Shown here piece after piece: positions 1 to 9,688 of a stretch of DNA of 51,237 bases (the stretch's first letter is position 1; each line of letters opens with the position of its first letter). The DNA comes from Desulfobotulus alkaliphilus (GTDB lineage Bacteria > Desulfobacterota > Desulfobacteria > Desulfobacterales > ASO4-4), in assembly GCF_007830435.1 (NCBI RefSeq), contig NZ_VLLC01000025.1:1-51237 (forward strand). Reading direction: 5' to 3'. The notes beneath the pieces are model-generated. The model was not told the DNA's origin, ran no database searches, and saw only the letters and a program-made list of their open reading frames with translations. The position numbers and the translations under genes were made by a program.

Positions 1-2
1 TC

Positions 3-578
3 ATGGCTGAGTCTTCATTCAACTGCAGTGTGTATCAGGGGTTCAATTTTCAGAAAGACGGTCAGGAGCTTGTGGGGCATCTGGTATCCCTCACCATCGG
101 CGATGAGGAAATGACAGCGGATATGGATGTAACGGATCCCACATCGGCGAATATGTCCGAATATGTCAAGGTGGTTGGGGTTATTTCCAAGATTTACTGG
201 AATGGCGGCTATGCGGACCCCATCCAGCTTGCCTTTCAGGTGAGTACGGCGGTGAAAAACAAGGTGGCCATGCTCCAGCACCAGAGCCTTTCCAATACGG
301 AAGTGGTGATGAAGTTCAATATTTATGACTATGACCCCGATGCCAAAATGTATTATCTCTGCTTTCATTCCGACGATACGGATCTGAAGGGTCTTATCAT
401 GAAGTCCGGCGGGGATCTTGCCATCAACATCGACATGGATCAGTCCATGGAAGTGGTAAGCCCCAAGAACTATACCATGAGCCTTGGTGTCATGCCCCAG
501 CCCGAGAGTCAGGACATTCACCTTGCCGTATCCAATACGGATAAGTTTGTAAAAAAATGGGGCGTTACCGTGGGCTGA
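3..578 (+). CDS. Hypothetical protein, 191 aa, unknown function
   Basis: I do not recognise this family. The ATG lies two bases into the window, so neither a ribosome binding site nor a longer upstream start can be assessed. The protein is soluble, acidic and rich in short alternating hydrophobic stretches that suggest beta structure. There is no signal peptide, membrane segment or cysteine motif. The C-terminal half (about residues 105-190, from MKFNIYDYDPDAKMYYLCFH to KKWGVTVG) looks the most ordered. It is followed at 770 and 2411 by two more unknown genes on the same strand. A tube-like or cargo-like protein of a contractile secretion system is a speculative possibility because of the beta-rich character and the effector-like neighbour, but no Hcp motif can be seen. 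Confidence 0.7.
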   Translation: MAESSFNCSVYQGFNFQKDGQELVGHLVSLTIGDEEMTADMDVTDPTSANMSEYVKVVGVISKIYWNGGYADPIQLAFQVSTAVKNKVAMLQHQSLSNTEVVMKFNIYDYDPDAKMYYLCFHSDDTDLKGLIMKSGGDLAINIDMDQSMEVVSPKNYTMSLGVMPQPESQDIHLAVSNTDKFVKKWGVTVG

Positions 579-677
579 TAAAGGCTCTGATGAATGCTGC
601 TGTTTTCAGATTTTTTGCTCCTCTGTTTTTATAAGGCATCATGGAATGGATGTATGGATGTATTCAAAAATATACAT

Positions 678-706
678 GTGCAGGTGCATGGGGCCTGTAC
701 CTGCAC
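678..706 (+). other. Hairpin between the first and second genes
   Basis: A perfect 8-bp inverted repeat, GTGCAGGT (678-685) and ACCTGCAC (699-706), encloses a 13-base loop. It lies 63 bases before the proposed start at 770. No T-tract follows, so it is a poor intrinsic terminator; it may be a leader-RNA structure of the downstream gene. Confidence 0.35.
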
Positions 707-769
707 TTATCAATCAGAACCTTGAAGAGGAAGCCTGCTGCCGGTATGGGGGGCATTCAGGAGGATAGT

Positions 770-2347
770 ATGGGAACAGGATTCAAGAATTATTCAAATT
801 ATCAACTTATTAGAAGTCTTGGGGTGAGCGCCCATCCAGTACAGATTATTCAGAGAACCAGCCAAAAAAATCCACAGAAAAAAGATGTGTGGTTTTTAAA
901 GGAGCTGGAAAGTGCCCAGGAGGCCCAGATTGAGTGCATGACAGGCGAGATTTACCGTTATCTTCTGGGGCCTTATCAGCCAAAAATAAGGGTGCGGGAT
1001 GCCAATACCGTGGTTTCTGCTTCGGTTAATTTTCTGTCTTTCCGGGAGCTTTTGGAAAAGGAGGGAAATAAAAATAACAACTTTATTTATGACAAATATA
1101 AAAAAGCTTTCCAGGAAAATCTGGACAGTTTCATGATGGTGATGATCTCTTCCATCTTTTTTGAAGAAAATGATCTCTCGGATAACAACTACGGGCTGGT
1201 GGTGCTTTCGGGGGATGGAAATGCCAGAGAATTTGGCGGTTTTGTTAAAATTGACCATGGCCAGTCCTTTAACAGCCTGAGGATCAGCGAGGCTTCGAGA
1301 AATGCTGGTGTTTTCGATGTGAAAAAAAAGATGCTGGGTCATGCCAATATCAAGTATTTTCCCCCTGTATCCCCAAGGCCCGCAAGGGACAGGCGGGTTA
1401 AAAGTGACCGCTGCACCATGGGCCTGATGTCCAACAGGAAATATCTCCTTTCCCATGCATTTTTGAATACAATTGTTACGGATTTTCTGGATGGTCGCAT
1501 TACTAAGGATTATATTCAGAACCTCCAGTATCAGCCCAGTGCATGTCCTTTTTATGATTCACGGCTTCTCAGTCTTTTTGATTACGCCAAAGATCCCGGC
1601 CCCTATCTTTTAATGGAATACTTTAAGTATCTTGCCATCGCGCGGCTGATCTTTACCTCCCTTTCTGCTTTGTATCACATTGCAAAAAATGCCAGCGATA
1701 TAGAAAAGGTTCCCAGAGTATGGGTGGATGTTCAGAAAAAACTGATTGAAAGCCGGGAGCATCTTGTCAGCGAGATGAAAAAGGATCCGGATTTTCTTCT
1801 TTTTTGTCATAGTCAGGAAAATCATATTAAAAATCTTATCAATAAGTCCTGGGGGGAAATGGTTCAGGGGTCTGAGCGTTACGCAGGTTTTGCAGGCAAT
1901 GCCTTTGATGCGGGAACCATGAATGAATTTTCTGGTCCCGGAGGTGAATATGATAAGGATTCCTTTATTAAACAGACGGAAGAATATCTGGGATCACTGC
2001 AGAAGTTTATAGAAGATTACCCGTGGAGTACGGGGTGGGGTGGCGGTAAAAGTGTGGTTCTTGGCGGAAGAAATAAAAAGGTGCCCGGCCATGTGGCACA
2101 GATGGTTGAGGTGCTGGATCTTTACAGAAAATGCGGTCTGGTCAGGCTGATCCGCAGTGCAGGGGATATGGTGGACATGATAGAAAAGGCAAATGCCTCC
2201 ACAAGTTCTACCCGTAAAAAATCCACAACAGAGGCCTATCAGGCACTCCATACCACGGTTCAGGCCTATGCCATGAACCTGAAATCTTCGGGTCTGAGCA
2301 GGGCAGCCATTGTTCGCATTCATCCCGGACTGGGGGCTTTTCTGTAG
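770..2347 (+). CDS. Kinase-fold-like protein resembling LepB N-terminal-domain effectors
   Basis: Start chosen at the ATG at 770 (525 aa), which has AGGAGG at 759-764; the in-frame ATG at 641 has no such site. Residues 132-164 read EENDLSDNNYGLVV followed by FVKIDHG. This gives D135-x4-N140, the spacing of the protein-kinase catalytic loop, then D162-H-G164 in the place of the DFG metal-binding motif. The preceding GEIYRYLLG (59-67) and the FLSFRELLE segment (88-96) also recall the N-terminal domain of Legionella LepB and related Dot/Icm effectors, which has a kinase-like fold. This is recalled resemblance, not a search result. There is no signal peptide or membrane segment. The C-terminal third is unassigned. 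Base composition is more AT-rich than the core genes downstream, suggesting transfer. Function is unproven; a phosphotransferase or a kinase-fold effector are the best guesses. Confidence 0.6.
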   Translation: MGTGFKNYSNYQLIRSLGVSAHPVQIIQRTSQKNPQKKDVWFLKELESAQEAQIECMTGEIYRYLLGPYQPKIRVRDANTVVSASVNFLSFRELLEKEGNKNNNFIYDKYKKAFQENLDSFMMVMISSIFFEENDLSDNNYGLVVLSGDGNAREFGGFVKIDHGQSFNSLRISEASRNAGVFDVKKKMLGHANIKYFPPVSPRPARDRRVKSDRCTMGLMSNRKYLLSHAFLNTIVTDFLDGRITKDYIQNLQYQPSACPFYDSRLLSLFDYAKDPGPYLLMEYFKYLAIARLIFTSLSALYHIAKNASDIEKVPRVWVDVQKKLIESREHLVSEMKKDPDFLLFCHSQENHIKNLINKSWGEMVQGSERYAGFAGNAFDAGTMNEFSGPGGEYDKDSFIKQTEEYLGSLQKFIEDYPWSTGWGGGKSVVLGGRNKKVPGHVAQMVEVLDLYRKCGLVRLIRSAGDMVDMIEKANASTSSTRKKSTTEAYQALHTTVQAYAMNLKSSGLSRAAIVRIHPGLGAFL

Positions 2348-2410
2348 TTTTTGTCTGATTTGTGTTGTTGTAATAATTACAAAATGTTTTTGATATTTAG
2401 GGAGGTCATC

Positions 2411-4210
2411 ATGTCTGAATATCTGAATTTTGTTGTAGGCTGGTTTAAAAATCATGGGAAGGCAGCAAAAAAGGAAAAGGAATGGGAAGAAATAGATATC
2501 GAGGGGAAGAAATTCTATCTGGCTGATCGGGTTCAGGAAGATATTGGTACAAGAGCAGAAGGTACCGTTGCATACCGGATTATATATGGGTATCACATTG
2601 ATTCGCAAAAGATGGCATGCCGGATGTGGTACTATTCAGGCAGTGAGGCCAACTGGCGGGCTTTCACGGGATTCAGAAGTCGTGGAGCATGGGCAAAAGG
2701 GGCTGAAGGTTTTGGGGATAACAAAAAAAAAGAGCATACTAAAATTGGGTATGTCAATGAATGCTTTGTTACTTCAGAAATGCATACAAAACTCGAAACT
2801 TTCTGGGAAAAAAATAAATGCAGCAGAATCGTTCCCCATACATTCCCGTGGACAGGTAAGCCAAAAGCAGGATCCAGCGATCATGCAGCTTATAGCTATA
2901 TGGTCATGGAAAAAAATCATTTTCCAGAACTAATGAAAGAATACGATACAAAAAGAAATTTTGAACCTGCTAATTTTCCGGCCAATGTGGAACATTGTTC
3001 CATCGAAAGAAGCGAAAAAATTGGCTCTGTTCTGGTTCAGGAAGTATATGGAAAACAGCCTGCTAAAATAAATCTAACCAAGGTAAAACATGGAGAAGTG
3101 GCAGGACCTATCTCAAAACATGGGCAGATTTTTAAACATGACACTAATTTAAATGCCTGGATCGTAGGCTGTCTCAGTTATTTTCAAAGGGAAGAAAAGA
3201 AATATCATCCTGTACTTAAAATGGATTACAGAATCAGATCATATTTAATGAAAGGTAATGCAGGCCCGAAATCTTCGTCTGATCTGATTGTGGAAATAGC
3301 TTCTACCTTAAATCCCAGAGAGCATATGTATATGGATTATAGTGGAACAGTTAAAAAGCTGAATACACCGGTCTGCTGGGTCCGGGATGTCTATTATGTC
3401 TCAGCCGGGATGACTTCCTTTGGAACGAGAAAGGATATTCCTGTCAATCTGTCTTTTTTAGTTCAGAAACCCTGTGATTATCCAGGACAGGTAAGTGATG
3501 ATTATAATCAAATGACTGGTGTTGAAACAGATTCTGTTAATAGGGATCTTGGTGGAGGTAAATATGTCATTTTGTCTTTGCTCAATGAGGCCACTTCACC
3601 CTTGATTAAAACCTATAAGGATCAGATGGGTTATCCAAGGTTCAGGGAAAAATACCATAAGGCAAAGTCTCCTATAAATCAGGCAGCCATGAAGCTGCCA
3701 GCTCCAGGAGAAATGGATTATCCGGATTATCTGAAGATACTTATTTTTCAGGGTATCAGAGAATATATGGCCATTCAGATGAAGGAAGTGAAGTCTTACT
3801 CAGACAGTGGTTCCCACGGTTCTTCGGGTATAAAAAGGGCAAGAGCCCTGTCTGTCTGCGTTGAGCAGGCAAGTTCAGAAGTTGAAATCAATCAAATCAT
3901 GTACAGATGTTTCAAGGAAAACAAGGTTGGAGATTTTTCCGGTGGATGGTTCAGTGGAATCAATACCCACCCGACCTCCCTTTTTACCTGTGTATGCAGG
4001 TCTCTTTTGGCAAATGCGGAATCACCTGTCGGTTCGGTCATAAAAGAAATGAAGTGGAGTGAAAAGAGTGCGGAAAAATGCATTAACCGTATGATCCAGT
4101 TTATCTATGCAAGGGGGCCTGCTTCGGATAAAGTTTCTAAAAGTTTGCATATTACAAATGAATCAGAAAGCCTTCTGAAGGCCCTGAAGGGTGAAAAGAT
4201 TTCCGCCTGA
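2411..4210 (+). CDS. Hypothetical protein, 599 aa, AT-rich, unknown function
   Basis: Start set at the ATG at 2411, which has GGAGGT at 2401-2406; an upstream in-frame ATG at 2351 lacks a binding site and would add a cysteine-rich tail. The product begins MSEYLNFVVGWFKNHG and is soluble, lysine-rich, and without signal peptide, membrane segment or recognisable catalytic motif. It lies 63 bases after the kinase-like gene on the same strand, so the two are probably cotranscribed. The sequence is clearly richer in A and T than the GC-rich genes from 4448 onward, as expected for a recently acquired gene. It could be a partner, substrate or second effector of the kinase-like protein; nothing in the sequence decides this. 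Confidence 0.65.
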   Translation: MSEYLNFVVGWFKNHGKAAKKEKEWEEIDIEGKKFYLADRVQEDIGTRAEGTVAYRIIYGYHIDSQKMACRMWYYSGSEANWRAFTGFRSRGAWAKGAEGFGDNKKKEHTKIGYVNECFVTSEMHTKLETFWEKNKCSRIVPHTFPWTGKPKAGSSDHAAYSYMVMEKNHFPELMKEYDTKRNFEPANFPANVEHCSIERSEKIGSVLVQEVYGKQPAKINLTKVKHGEVAGPISKHGQIFKHDTNLNAWIVGCLSYFQREEKKYHPVLKMDYRIRSYLMKGNAGPKSSSDLIVEIASTLNPREHMYMDYSGTVKKLNTPVCWVRDVYYVSAGMTSFGTRKDIPVNLSFLVQKPCDYPGQVSDDYNQMTGVETDSVNRDLGGGKYVILSLLNEATSPLIKTYKDQMGYPRFREKYHKAKSPINQAAMKLPAPGEMDYPDYLKILIFQGIREYMAIQMKEVKSYSDSGSHGSSGIKRARALSVCVEQASSEVEINQIMYRCFKENKVGDFSGGWFSGINTHPTSLFTCVCRSLLANAESPVGSVIKEMKWSEKSAEKCINRMIQFIYARGPASDKVSKSLHITNESESLLKALKGEKISA

Positions 4211-4447
4211 CCTGTTTCCATGAAATGCTGAAAATCCATGATTTCAGAGGGCTTTTTGGAAAAAGGAGCCGTCTTATGCCTCTTTTGGGCAATAAAATAA
4301 AACATGGATACTATGTGTGGAGGCCCGTGCGAATACGGCATGGCAGCCATGGCATCATGTCAGATGGTGGCTGCTTCCTTGGTCCGGTTAAGATACTGGC
4401 CGGACTCTTCCTTCCGGCCTCATCTGTTTATTTGATGGAACCCAGCC

Positions 4448-6043
4448 CTAATCCGCCTCCCTTGTTTTCAGGAAAACCACATCCGGCCACTGTTCCTCCA
4501 CAAATCCCAGCTGCCATTCCGTTGTGGTGAGGAAGGTGAGGTGGCCTTCGGCATCCCGTGCAAGGTTGTGGCTGTGTTTTTTTTCAAATTCCGCAAATTT
4601 TTTGGGATCTTCGCAGCGTATCCAGCGGGCCACGCCAAAGTTGACGTTTTCATAGATGGCATCCACGCTGTATTCCGCTTTCAGTCTGTGCATGGTCACG
4701 TCAAACTGCAGGGAGCCTACGGCCCCGAGAATGTAATCCGGGGCATTGACGGGCCGGAAGAACTGAACGGCCCCTTCTTCGGCCAGCTGGGTAAGGCCCT
4801 TTTGCAGCTGTTTCAGTTTTAAGGGGTTTTTCAGGATGACCCTGCGGAAAATTTCCGGGGCAAAGTTGGGAATGCCCGTGAATTTCAGAGGCTCCTTGGC
4901 AGAAAAGGTATCCCCGATTTTAACGGTGCCGTGGTTGTGCACACCAATGATGTCTCCGGGCCAGGCTTCGTCCACATGGCTTCTGTCCTGGGCCATGAAG
5001 ATGGTGGCATTGCTGATGGTGATTTCCTTGCCAAGGCGGTGGTGCATGACCTTCATGCCGCGGGTGAATTTTCCGGAGCAGATGCGAACAAAGGCAATGC
5101 GGTCCCTGTGGGCCGGGTCCATGTTGGCCTGAATTTTAAAGGCAAAGCCTGAAAAACTTTCTTCTTCAGGAGAGACCATGCGAGTGGTGGTGGCTCTGGG
5201 AGAAGGGGCCGGAGCCATCTCCACAAAGGCGTCCAGCAGTTCGCGCACACCGAAGTTGTTGATGGCGGAACCAAAGAAAACCGGTGTCTGGGAGCCGGAA
5301 AGATAGTGGCGCATCTCAAGGGGGCTGGCAGCACCTTCCAGCAGCTCAATGTCTTCCCGCAGCTCATCGGCCTGGGAGCCTAGAAGCGTATCCAGCACGG
5401 GGTCGCTGAGATCTTTAACGGTGATGACATCTTTGGGTTTGCTGTCTTCGCCCGGATTAAAAAGGGAAATTTCTTTCTTATAAAGATTGTACACACCTTT
5501 AAAGCGTTTGCCCATGCCGATGGGCCAGGACATGGGCACGCACTCGATCTGCAGCTTCTCTTCAATATCCGAGAGGATATCCAGAGGACTCATGCCTTCC
5601 CTGTCCAGCTTGTTGATGAAGGTGATGATGGGGGTGTTGCGCATGCGGCAGACGGCCATGAGTTTTTCCGTCTGGGTTTCAACACCCCTTGCGGAATCAA
5701 TGACCATAAGGGCGGAGTCTACGGCGGTGAGTACCCGGTAGGTATCTTCGGAAAAGTCCTGATGACCGGGGGTATCCAGCAGGTTGACTTCATAATCCCT
5801 GTAATTGAACTTCATGACAGAGGTGGTGACGGAAATGCCGCGTTCCTGTTCTATGGCCATCCAGTCTGAGGTGGCATGGCGCTGGGCCTTTTTGGCTTTC
5901 ACGGCACCCGCCGTCTGTATGGCACCGCCAAAGAGCAGGAGTTTTTCCGTTAAAGTGGTTTTACCGGCATCGGGGTGGCTGATGATGCCGAAGGTGCGGC
6001 GCATGGCCACTTCCTGGGCGATTTTGCTGTTGGGTCGGGTCAT
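4448..6043 (-). CDS. prfC: Peptide chain release factor 3
   Basis: This translational GTPase recycles release factors RF1 and RF2 from the ribosome after termination. The 531-aa product has the GTPase motifs in order: G1 SHPDAGKTT (22-30), G3 DTPGH (90-94) and G4 NKLD (144-147), followed by the domain II/III region. The RF3-type opening [20 protein letters not shown] separates it from EF-G, as does its length (family about 530 aa). The start is the ATG at 6043; the longer reading frame to 6148 runs into the neighbouring exporter gene. A CAGGAA precedes the start. The start lies 4 bases downstream of the stop of the EamA gene, so the two are probably cotranscribed. Confidence 0.96.
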   Translation of the reverse strand: MTRPNSKIAQEVAMRRTFGIISHPDAGKTTLTEKLLLFGGAIQTAGAVKAKKAQRHATSDWMAIEQERGISVTTSVMKFNYRDYEVNLLDTPGHQDFSEDTYRVLTAVDSALMVIDSARGVETQTEKLMAVCRMRNTPIITFINKLDREGMSPLDILSDIEEKLQIECVPMSWPIGMGKRFKGVYNLYKKEISLFNPGEDSKPKDVITVKDLSDPVLDTLLGSQADELREDIELLEGAASPLEMRHYLSGSQTPVFFGSAINNFGVRELLDAFVEMAPAPSPRATTTRMVSPEEESFSGFAFKIQANMDPAHRDRIAFVRICSGKFTRGMKVMHHRLGKEITISNATIFMAQDRSHVDEAWPGDIIGVHNHGTVKIGDTFSAKEPLKFTGIPNFAPEIFRRVILKNPLKLKQLQKGLTQLAEEGAVQFFRPVNAPDYILGAVGSLQFDVTMHRLKAEYSVDAIYENVNFGVARWIRCEDPKKFAEFEKKHSHNLARDAEGHLTFLTTTEWQLGFVEEQWPDVVFLKTREAD

Positions 6044-6047
6044 GGTT

Positions 6048-6971
6048 TTATTCCTGTGGGGTTTGGGCCGCAGGGATAAGGGGCGGCACAGAGGGTTCCG
6101 GAATGCTGTGCTGGCTGACGGCAACGCCGGAAAGAACCAGGGCGGCACAGAAATACTGGGGCATGGTAAACTGTTCGCCCAGAATCAGCCAGCCGAAAAA
6201 AACGGTGAATACGGGTATGAGGTTGACATAGGCCGATGCCTGGGATGCGGGAATACGGCTGACCCCGTAATTATAGAGCCCGTAGGCCCCTAAGGTGATG
6301 CAGACACCCAGGTAAAAAACGGAGAGGGCCGGAACGGGGATAAAGGTCTGGGGCAGCGGGGTTCCCGGAAAAAAGAGTACGGGAAAAAAGAAAATGCTGC
6401 CGCAGAAAGCCTGGAAACCGGTCAGCAGAAAAACCGGGTAACGTTCTGAAAGCCGTTTTAAAAGCAGGGTATAGGCCGCCGCACAGACCATGGCCAGAAA
6501 CTCAAAGGTATTTCCCAGAAGGGGATTGGGTGCATTTTCGGACACGGTTCCTGTAAGGGAAAGGCCCACCGCACCGGACATGGCCAGGGCAAAGCCGCAG
6601 AAGGTGCGGGTACTCACCCTTTCATTCAGGGTCAGCATGGCGCCGATGGCCACCAGAAGGGGCAGTACCGCCGTGATCATGCTGGCCTGGGAGGCTGTGG
6701 TCAGGGTAAGGGCTTTGGCCTCGAAAATGAAGTAGAGGCAGGGTTCGCAGAGAACCATGATGCCAAGGAGTTTCCAGTCTCCCTTCCGGTAACGGACCTG
6801 CGGCAGCAGCCGAAAGAAAAAGGGCAGAAAACAGAGGCTGGCAATGGCCATACGGGCAAAAATCACCACCATGGGATCATAGGCCGTAAAGGCCAGTTTC
6901 AGGGCGATGAAGCTTGTGGCCCATAGCAGCATGGCAGTGACAAGGGCAAAATAGGGAAACATGGCGACCAC
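6048..6971 (-). CDS. EamA/RhaT-type drug/metabolite transporter
   Basis: A 307-aa inner-membrane protein of the drug/metabolite transporter superfamily with about ten hydrophobic segments arranged as two EamA repeats. The first repeat begins [21 protein letters not shown] and the second [19 protein letters not shown]; the end of the last repeat reads [30 protein letters not shown], typical of the family. Substrate cannot be predicted. The GTG at 6971 has AGGA six bases upstream; the ATG at 6962 is an alternative start three codons in. It lies directly upstream of prfC on the same strand. Confidence 0.88.
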   Translation of the reverse strand: MVAMFPYFALVTAMLLWATSFIALKLAFTAYDPMVVIFARMAIASLCFLPFFFRLLPQVRYRKGDWKLLGIMVLCEPCLYFIFEAKALTLTTASQASMITAVLPLLVAIGAMLTLNERVSTRTFCGFALAMSGAVGLSLTGTVSENAPNPLLGNTFEFLAMVCAAAYTLLLKRLSERYPVFLLTGFQAFCGSIFFFPVLFFPGTPLPQTFIPVPALSVFYLGVCITLGAYGLYNYGVSRIPASQASAYVNLIPVFTVFFGWLILGEQFTMPQYFCAALVLSGVAVSQHSIPEPSVPPLIPAAQTPQE

Positions 6972-7030
6972 GGCTTTTCCTTTCAGCCAGCCTCAGGTGT
7001 CTGCTGCCCTGTGCGGGTAGCAGTCCCATC

Positions 7031-7077
7031 CAGCAAGAAAGCCGGAGCCGCATAAAGAATCTTTCCGCGGTTCCGGC
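7031..7077 (-). terminator. Probable intrinsic terminator after ettA
   Basis: An 11-bp stem (7041-7051 with 7067-7077, one G-T pair) encloses a 15-base loop. On the minus strand it is followed by TTTCTTGCTGG. It lies about 80 bases past the ettA stop, so it would end the ettA transcript before the EamA gene. Confidence 0.55.
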
Positions 7078-7156
7078 CTGTCATTCTTTTCGGAGCTGCT
7101 TTTAGCATATCCTTTCAAGAAAGAAAAACATTTTGATGGAAGCATCCGGGGCTGAT

Positions 7157-8842
7157 CTACTGCCGAGTCAGTCTTCTGTATTTCATGCGTTTTGGAATCA
7201 GGGCATCGGCTCCTAAGCGGCGTTTTTTGTCTTCTTCGTATTCCGTAAAGTTGCCGTCAAAGAAGACCACTTCCGCATCTCCCTCAAAGGAGAGGATGTG
7301 GGTGCAGGTTCTGTCCAGAAACCAGCGGTCATGGCTGATGATGAGGGCACAGCCTGCAAAATTGGCAAGGCCTTCTTCCAAAGCCCGGATGGTGTTCACG
7401 TCCAGATCGTTGGTGGGTTCGTCAAGGAGCAGGACGTTGGCTTCGGATTTAAGCATCTGGGCCAGATGCACCCGGTTACGCTCCCCACCGGAAAGGACTT
7501 CCACCTTTTTCTGCTGATCTGCCCCTGAGAAGTTGAAGCGGGCCACATAGGCACGGGAATTGACCTCCCGGCCACCCACCATAACGATATCCTGCCCTCC
7601 GGAAATAACTTCCCAGATACTTTTGCCGGATTCAAGGGAACCCCTGTGCTGGTCCGCATAGCCCAGCTTCACGGTTTCACCGACCCGGATTTCTCCTTTA
7701 TCCGGAGCTTCTTCCCCTGCAATCATGCGGAAAAGGGTGGTTTTACCTGCACCGTTGGGACCGATGATGCCCACAATGCTGCCGGGCTGCAGGCTGAAGT
7801 TCATATTCTCCACAAGGAGCTTATCTTCAAAGGCCTTGGTCACGCCATCGGTTTCAATGACAAGATTACCGAGGCGGGGACCGGGCGGAATGAAGATCTG
7901 CAGCTCCTTATCCAGCTGCTCGCTGGTGCGGCCCAGCATTTCCTCGTAGGCACTGATACGGGCCTTGGATTTGGCGTGGCGTCCCTTGGGACTCATGCGT
8001 ATCCAGTCCAGCTCCCTTTCCAGGGTTTTCTGGCGCTGGGATTCCTGCTTTTCCTCATCCGCAAGGCGCTTTTGCTTCTGCTCCAGCCATGAGGAATAGT
8101 TGCCCTTCCAGGGAATGCCTTCGCCCCTGTCCAGTTCCAGAATCCATCCCGCCACATTGTCGAGGAAGTAGCGGTCATGGGTAACGGCAATGATGGTTCC
8201 CGCATACTGCTGCAGGTGCTGCTCCAGCCATGCCACGGATTCCGCATCCAGATGGTTGGTGGGTTCGTCCAGAAGGAGGATGTCGGGTTTCTGCAGAAGC
8301 AGCTTGCAAAGGGCCACCCTGCGGCGCTCGCCACCGGAGAGTATGGCCACCTTTGCATCCGGGGGGGGGCAGCGCAGGGCATCCATGGCCATTTCCAGCC
8401 GGGCGTCAATGTCCCAGCCGTCCATGCGGTCCAGCAGATCCTGCACCTCGCCCTGACGCTCAATCAGCTTGTTCATGGCGTCGTCATCCATGGGCTCTGC
8501 AAATTTTTCGTTGATGGCATTGTATTCCTTCATCAGGGCAGCCACCTTGCCAGCGCCTTCCTCCACCAGTTCCAGTACGGTACGGTTTTCGTCCAGAAGG
8601 GGTTCCTGGGGCAGATAGCCGATGGAATAACCGTCGGAAAGGATGGTTTCTCCGGCATATTCCTTGTCCACGCCGGCCATGATGCGCAAAAGGGTACTTT
8701 TACCGGAGCCGTTGAGGCCCAGTACGCCGATTTTGGCACCATAATAATAGGAAAGGGAAATATCCTTCAGTACGGTTTTGGTGCCGTGCCGTTTGCTTAC
8801 CTGCATCATTGTGTAGATGACCTTTTTGGTATCCACGCTCAT
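7157..8842 (-). CDS. ettA: Energy-dependent translational throttle protein EttA (ABC-F)
   Basis: A soluble ABC-F protein of 561 aa that binds the ribosomal E site and gates entry into elongation according to the ATP/ADP ratio. Two ABC cassettes are present: Walker A GLNGSGKST (42-50) with signature LSGGERRRVAL and DEPTNHLD, then Walker A GPNGAGKTT with LSGGERNRVHLA and DEPTNDLD. The linker carries the WI(R)MSPKGRHAKSKARISAYE segment typical of EttA. The C-terminus RLGADALIPKRMKYRRLTR matches the EttA ending, and the length matches the family (about 555 aa). The ATG at 8842 has AAAGGAG upstream and is preferred to the codon at 8863. Confidence 0.96.
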   Translation of the reverse strand: MSVDTKKVIYTMMQVSKRHGTKTVLKDISLSYYYGAKIGVLGLNGSGKSTLLRIMAGVDKEYAGETILSDGYSIGYLPQEPLLDENRTVLELVEEGAGKVAALMKEYNAINEKFAEPMDDDAMNKLIERQGEVQDLLDRMDGWDIDARLEMAMDALRCPPPDAKVAILSGGERRRVALCKLLLQKPDILLLDEPTNHLDAESVAWLEQHLQQYAGTIIAVTHDRYFLDNVAGWILELDRGEGIPWKGNYSSWLEQKQKRLADEEKQESQRQKTLERELDWIRMSPKGRHAKSKARISAYEEMLGRTSEQLDKELQIFIPPGPRLGNLVIETDGVTKAFEDKLLVENMNFSLQPGSIVGIIGPNGAGKTTLFRMIAGEEAPDKGEIRVGETVKLGYADQHRGSLESGKSIWEVISGGQDIVMVGGREVNSRAYVARFNFSGADQQKKVEVLSGGERNRVHLAQMLKSEANVLLLDEPTNDLDVNTIRALEEGLANFAGCALIISHDRWFLDRTCTHILSFEGDAEVVFFDGNFTEYEEDKKRRLGADALIPKRMKYRRLTRQ

Positions 8843-8880
8843 GGGTAATGCTCCTTTGTTCATGGGGGTTCATAAAAGGG

Positions 8881-8910
8881 AAGCGCACCGGGTGGGTGCG
8901 CTTTTTTTTT
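8881..8910. terminator. Strong hairpin with T9 between ppiase and ettA
   Basis: AAGCGCACC (8881-8889) pairs with GGTGCGCTT (8895-8903) around a 5-base loop and runs into a T-tract at 8902-8910 on the plus strand. On the minus strand the stem is preceded by A's and followed by CCCTTTTATG. It probably ends the tamAB-cyclophilin transcript and separates it from ettA; the best T-tract faces plus-strand transcription. Confidence 0.5.
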
Positions 8911-9045
8911 ATATAAGGTCAGTGGGCCTTGAATTTTTTTCAGGCACCCATTTCAGTCCGTATCTAAAGGAAGATGAAGGGAATGGCAAGGCCTGCTTTT
9001 TCGGATAGCTTTTTTAATCCGGGAAGGGCGCACAGCCCCATGCAT

Positions 9046-9630
9046 TCAGGGCAGTACTTTTACGGACAGAATTTTTACGGTTTCTTTGGGTACATTCTGA
9101 TGTCCCCTTTTAAAGCCTGTGGGTACCCGCTCAATTTTGCTCAGCACATCCATGCCTTCCACCACCCGGCCGAACACGCAGTAGCCGAAGCCCTGGGCCG
9201 TGGAAGCCTTGTAGTTGAGAAAATCGTTGTCCACCGTATTGATGAAAAACTGACTGGTGGCAGAGTGCGGGGCATTGGTGCGGGCCATGGCAATGGTGCC
9301 TTTAAGGTTTTTCAGGCCATTGGCTGCCTCATTGGCAATGGGCTCCTTTGTGGCTTTCTGCTGCATGTTTTCCGTGAATCCGCCGCCCTGAACCATGAAT
9401 CCGTGGATGACCCGGTGGAAGATGGTGTCGTCGTAAAAGCCTTCCGATGTGTAGGAAAGAAAGTTCTTTACGGTTTCAGGGGCTTTGTCCGGGTAGAGCT
9501 CAAGGGTCATGGCACCCATGCTGGTGCTTATTTCAACCATGATATTTGTTGTTTTTTCTTCTGTTTCTGCCATTGCGGGGCCTGCAAGCATAAGGCCCGT
9601 GCAGAGAAGGGAGATCAATAATTTCAGCAT
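9046..9630 (-). CDS. Periplasmic cyclophilin-type peptidyl-prolyl cis-trans isomerase
   Basis: A 194-aa protein with a signal peptide (about residues 1-21, ending GPAMA) followed by a full cyclophilin domain. Visible motifs include [14 protein letters not shown], the substrate-pocket segment [21 protein letters not shown] and [11 protein letters not shown] near the C-terminus. It catalyses proline isomerisation during folding of exported proteins. AAAGGA precedes the ATG at 9630. It lies 58 bases downstream of tamB on the same strand, a fitting place for a helper of outer-membrane protein folding. PpiA is the closest E. coli functional counterpart, but the exact orthology is uncertain. Confidence 0.93.
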   Translation of the reverse strand: MLKLLISLLCTGLMLAGPAMAETEEKTTNIMVEISTSMGAMTLELYPDKAPETVKNFLSYTSEGFYDDTIFHRVIHGFMVQGGGFTENMQQKATKEPIANEAANGLKNLKGTIAMARTNAPHSATSQFFINTVDNDFLNYKASTAQGFGYCVFGRVVEGMDVLSKIERVPTGFKRGHQNVPKETVKILSVKVLP

Positions 9631-9688
9631 TTTTTATCCTTTCTTCTGTTTTTTTCCATTGTGCCTGATCTGACAGGCGCTGTTTTCC

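Noticed and set aside
3-578. Type VI secretion Hcp tube protein
   Set aside because: The beta-rich character is suggestive, but no Hcp family motif is visible and no other secretion-system gene is in the window; kept only as speculation.
641-769. Upstream start (641) for the kinase-like gene
   Set aside because: It has no binding site and runs through the leader hairpin; the ATG at 770 has a well-placed AGGAGG.
4398-4419. Terminator between gene 3 and prfC (GGCCGGA/TCCGGCC)
   Set aside because: Only a 7-bp stem and no T-tract on either side; too weak to annotate as a terminator.
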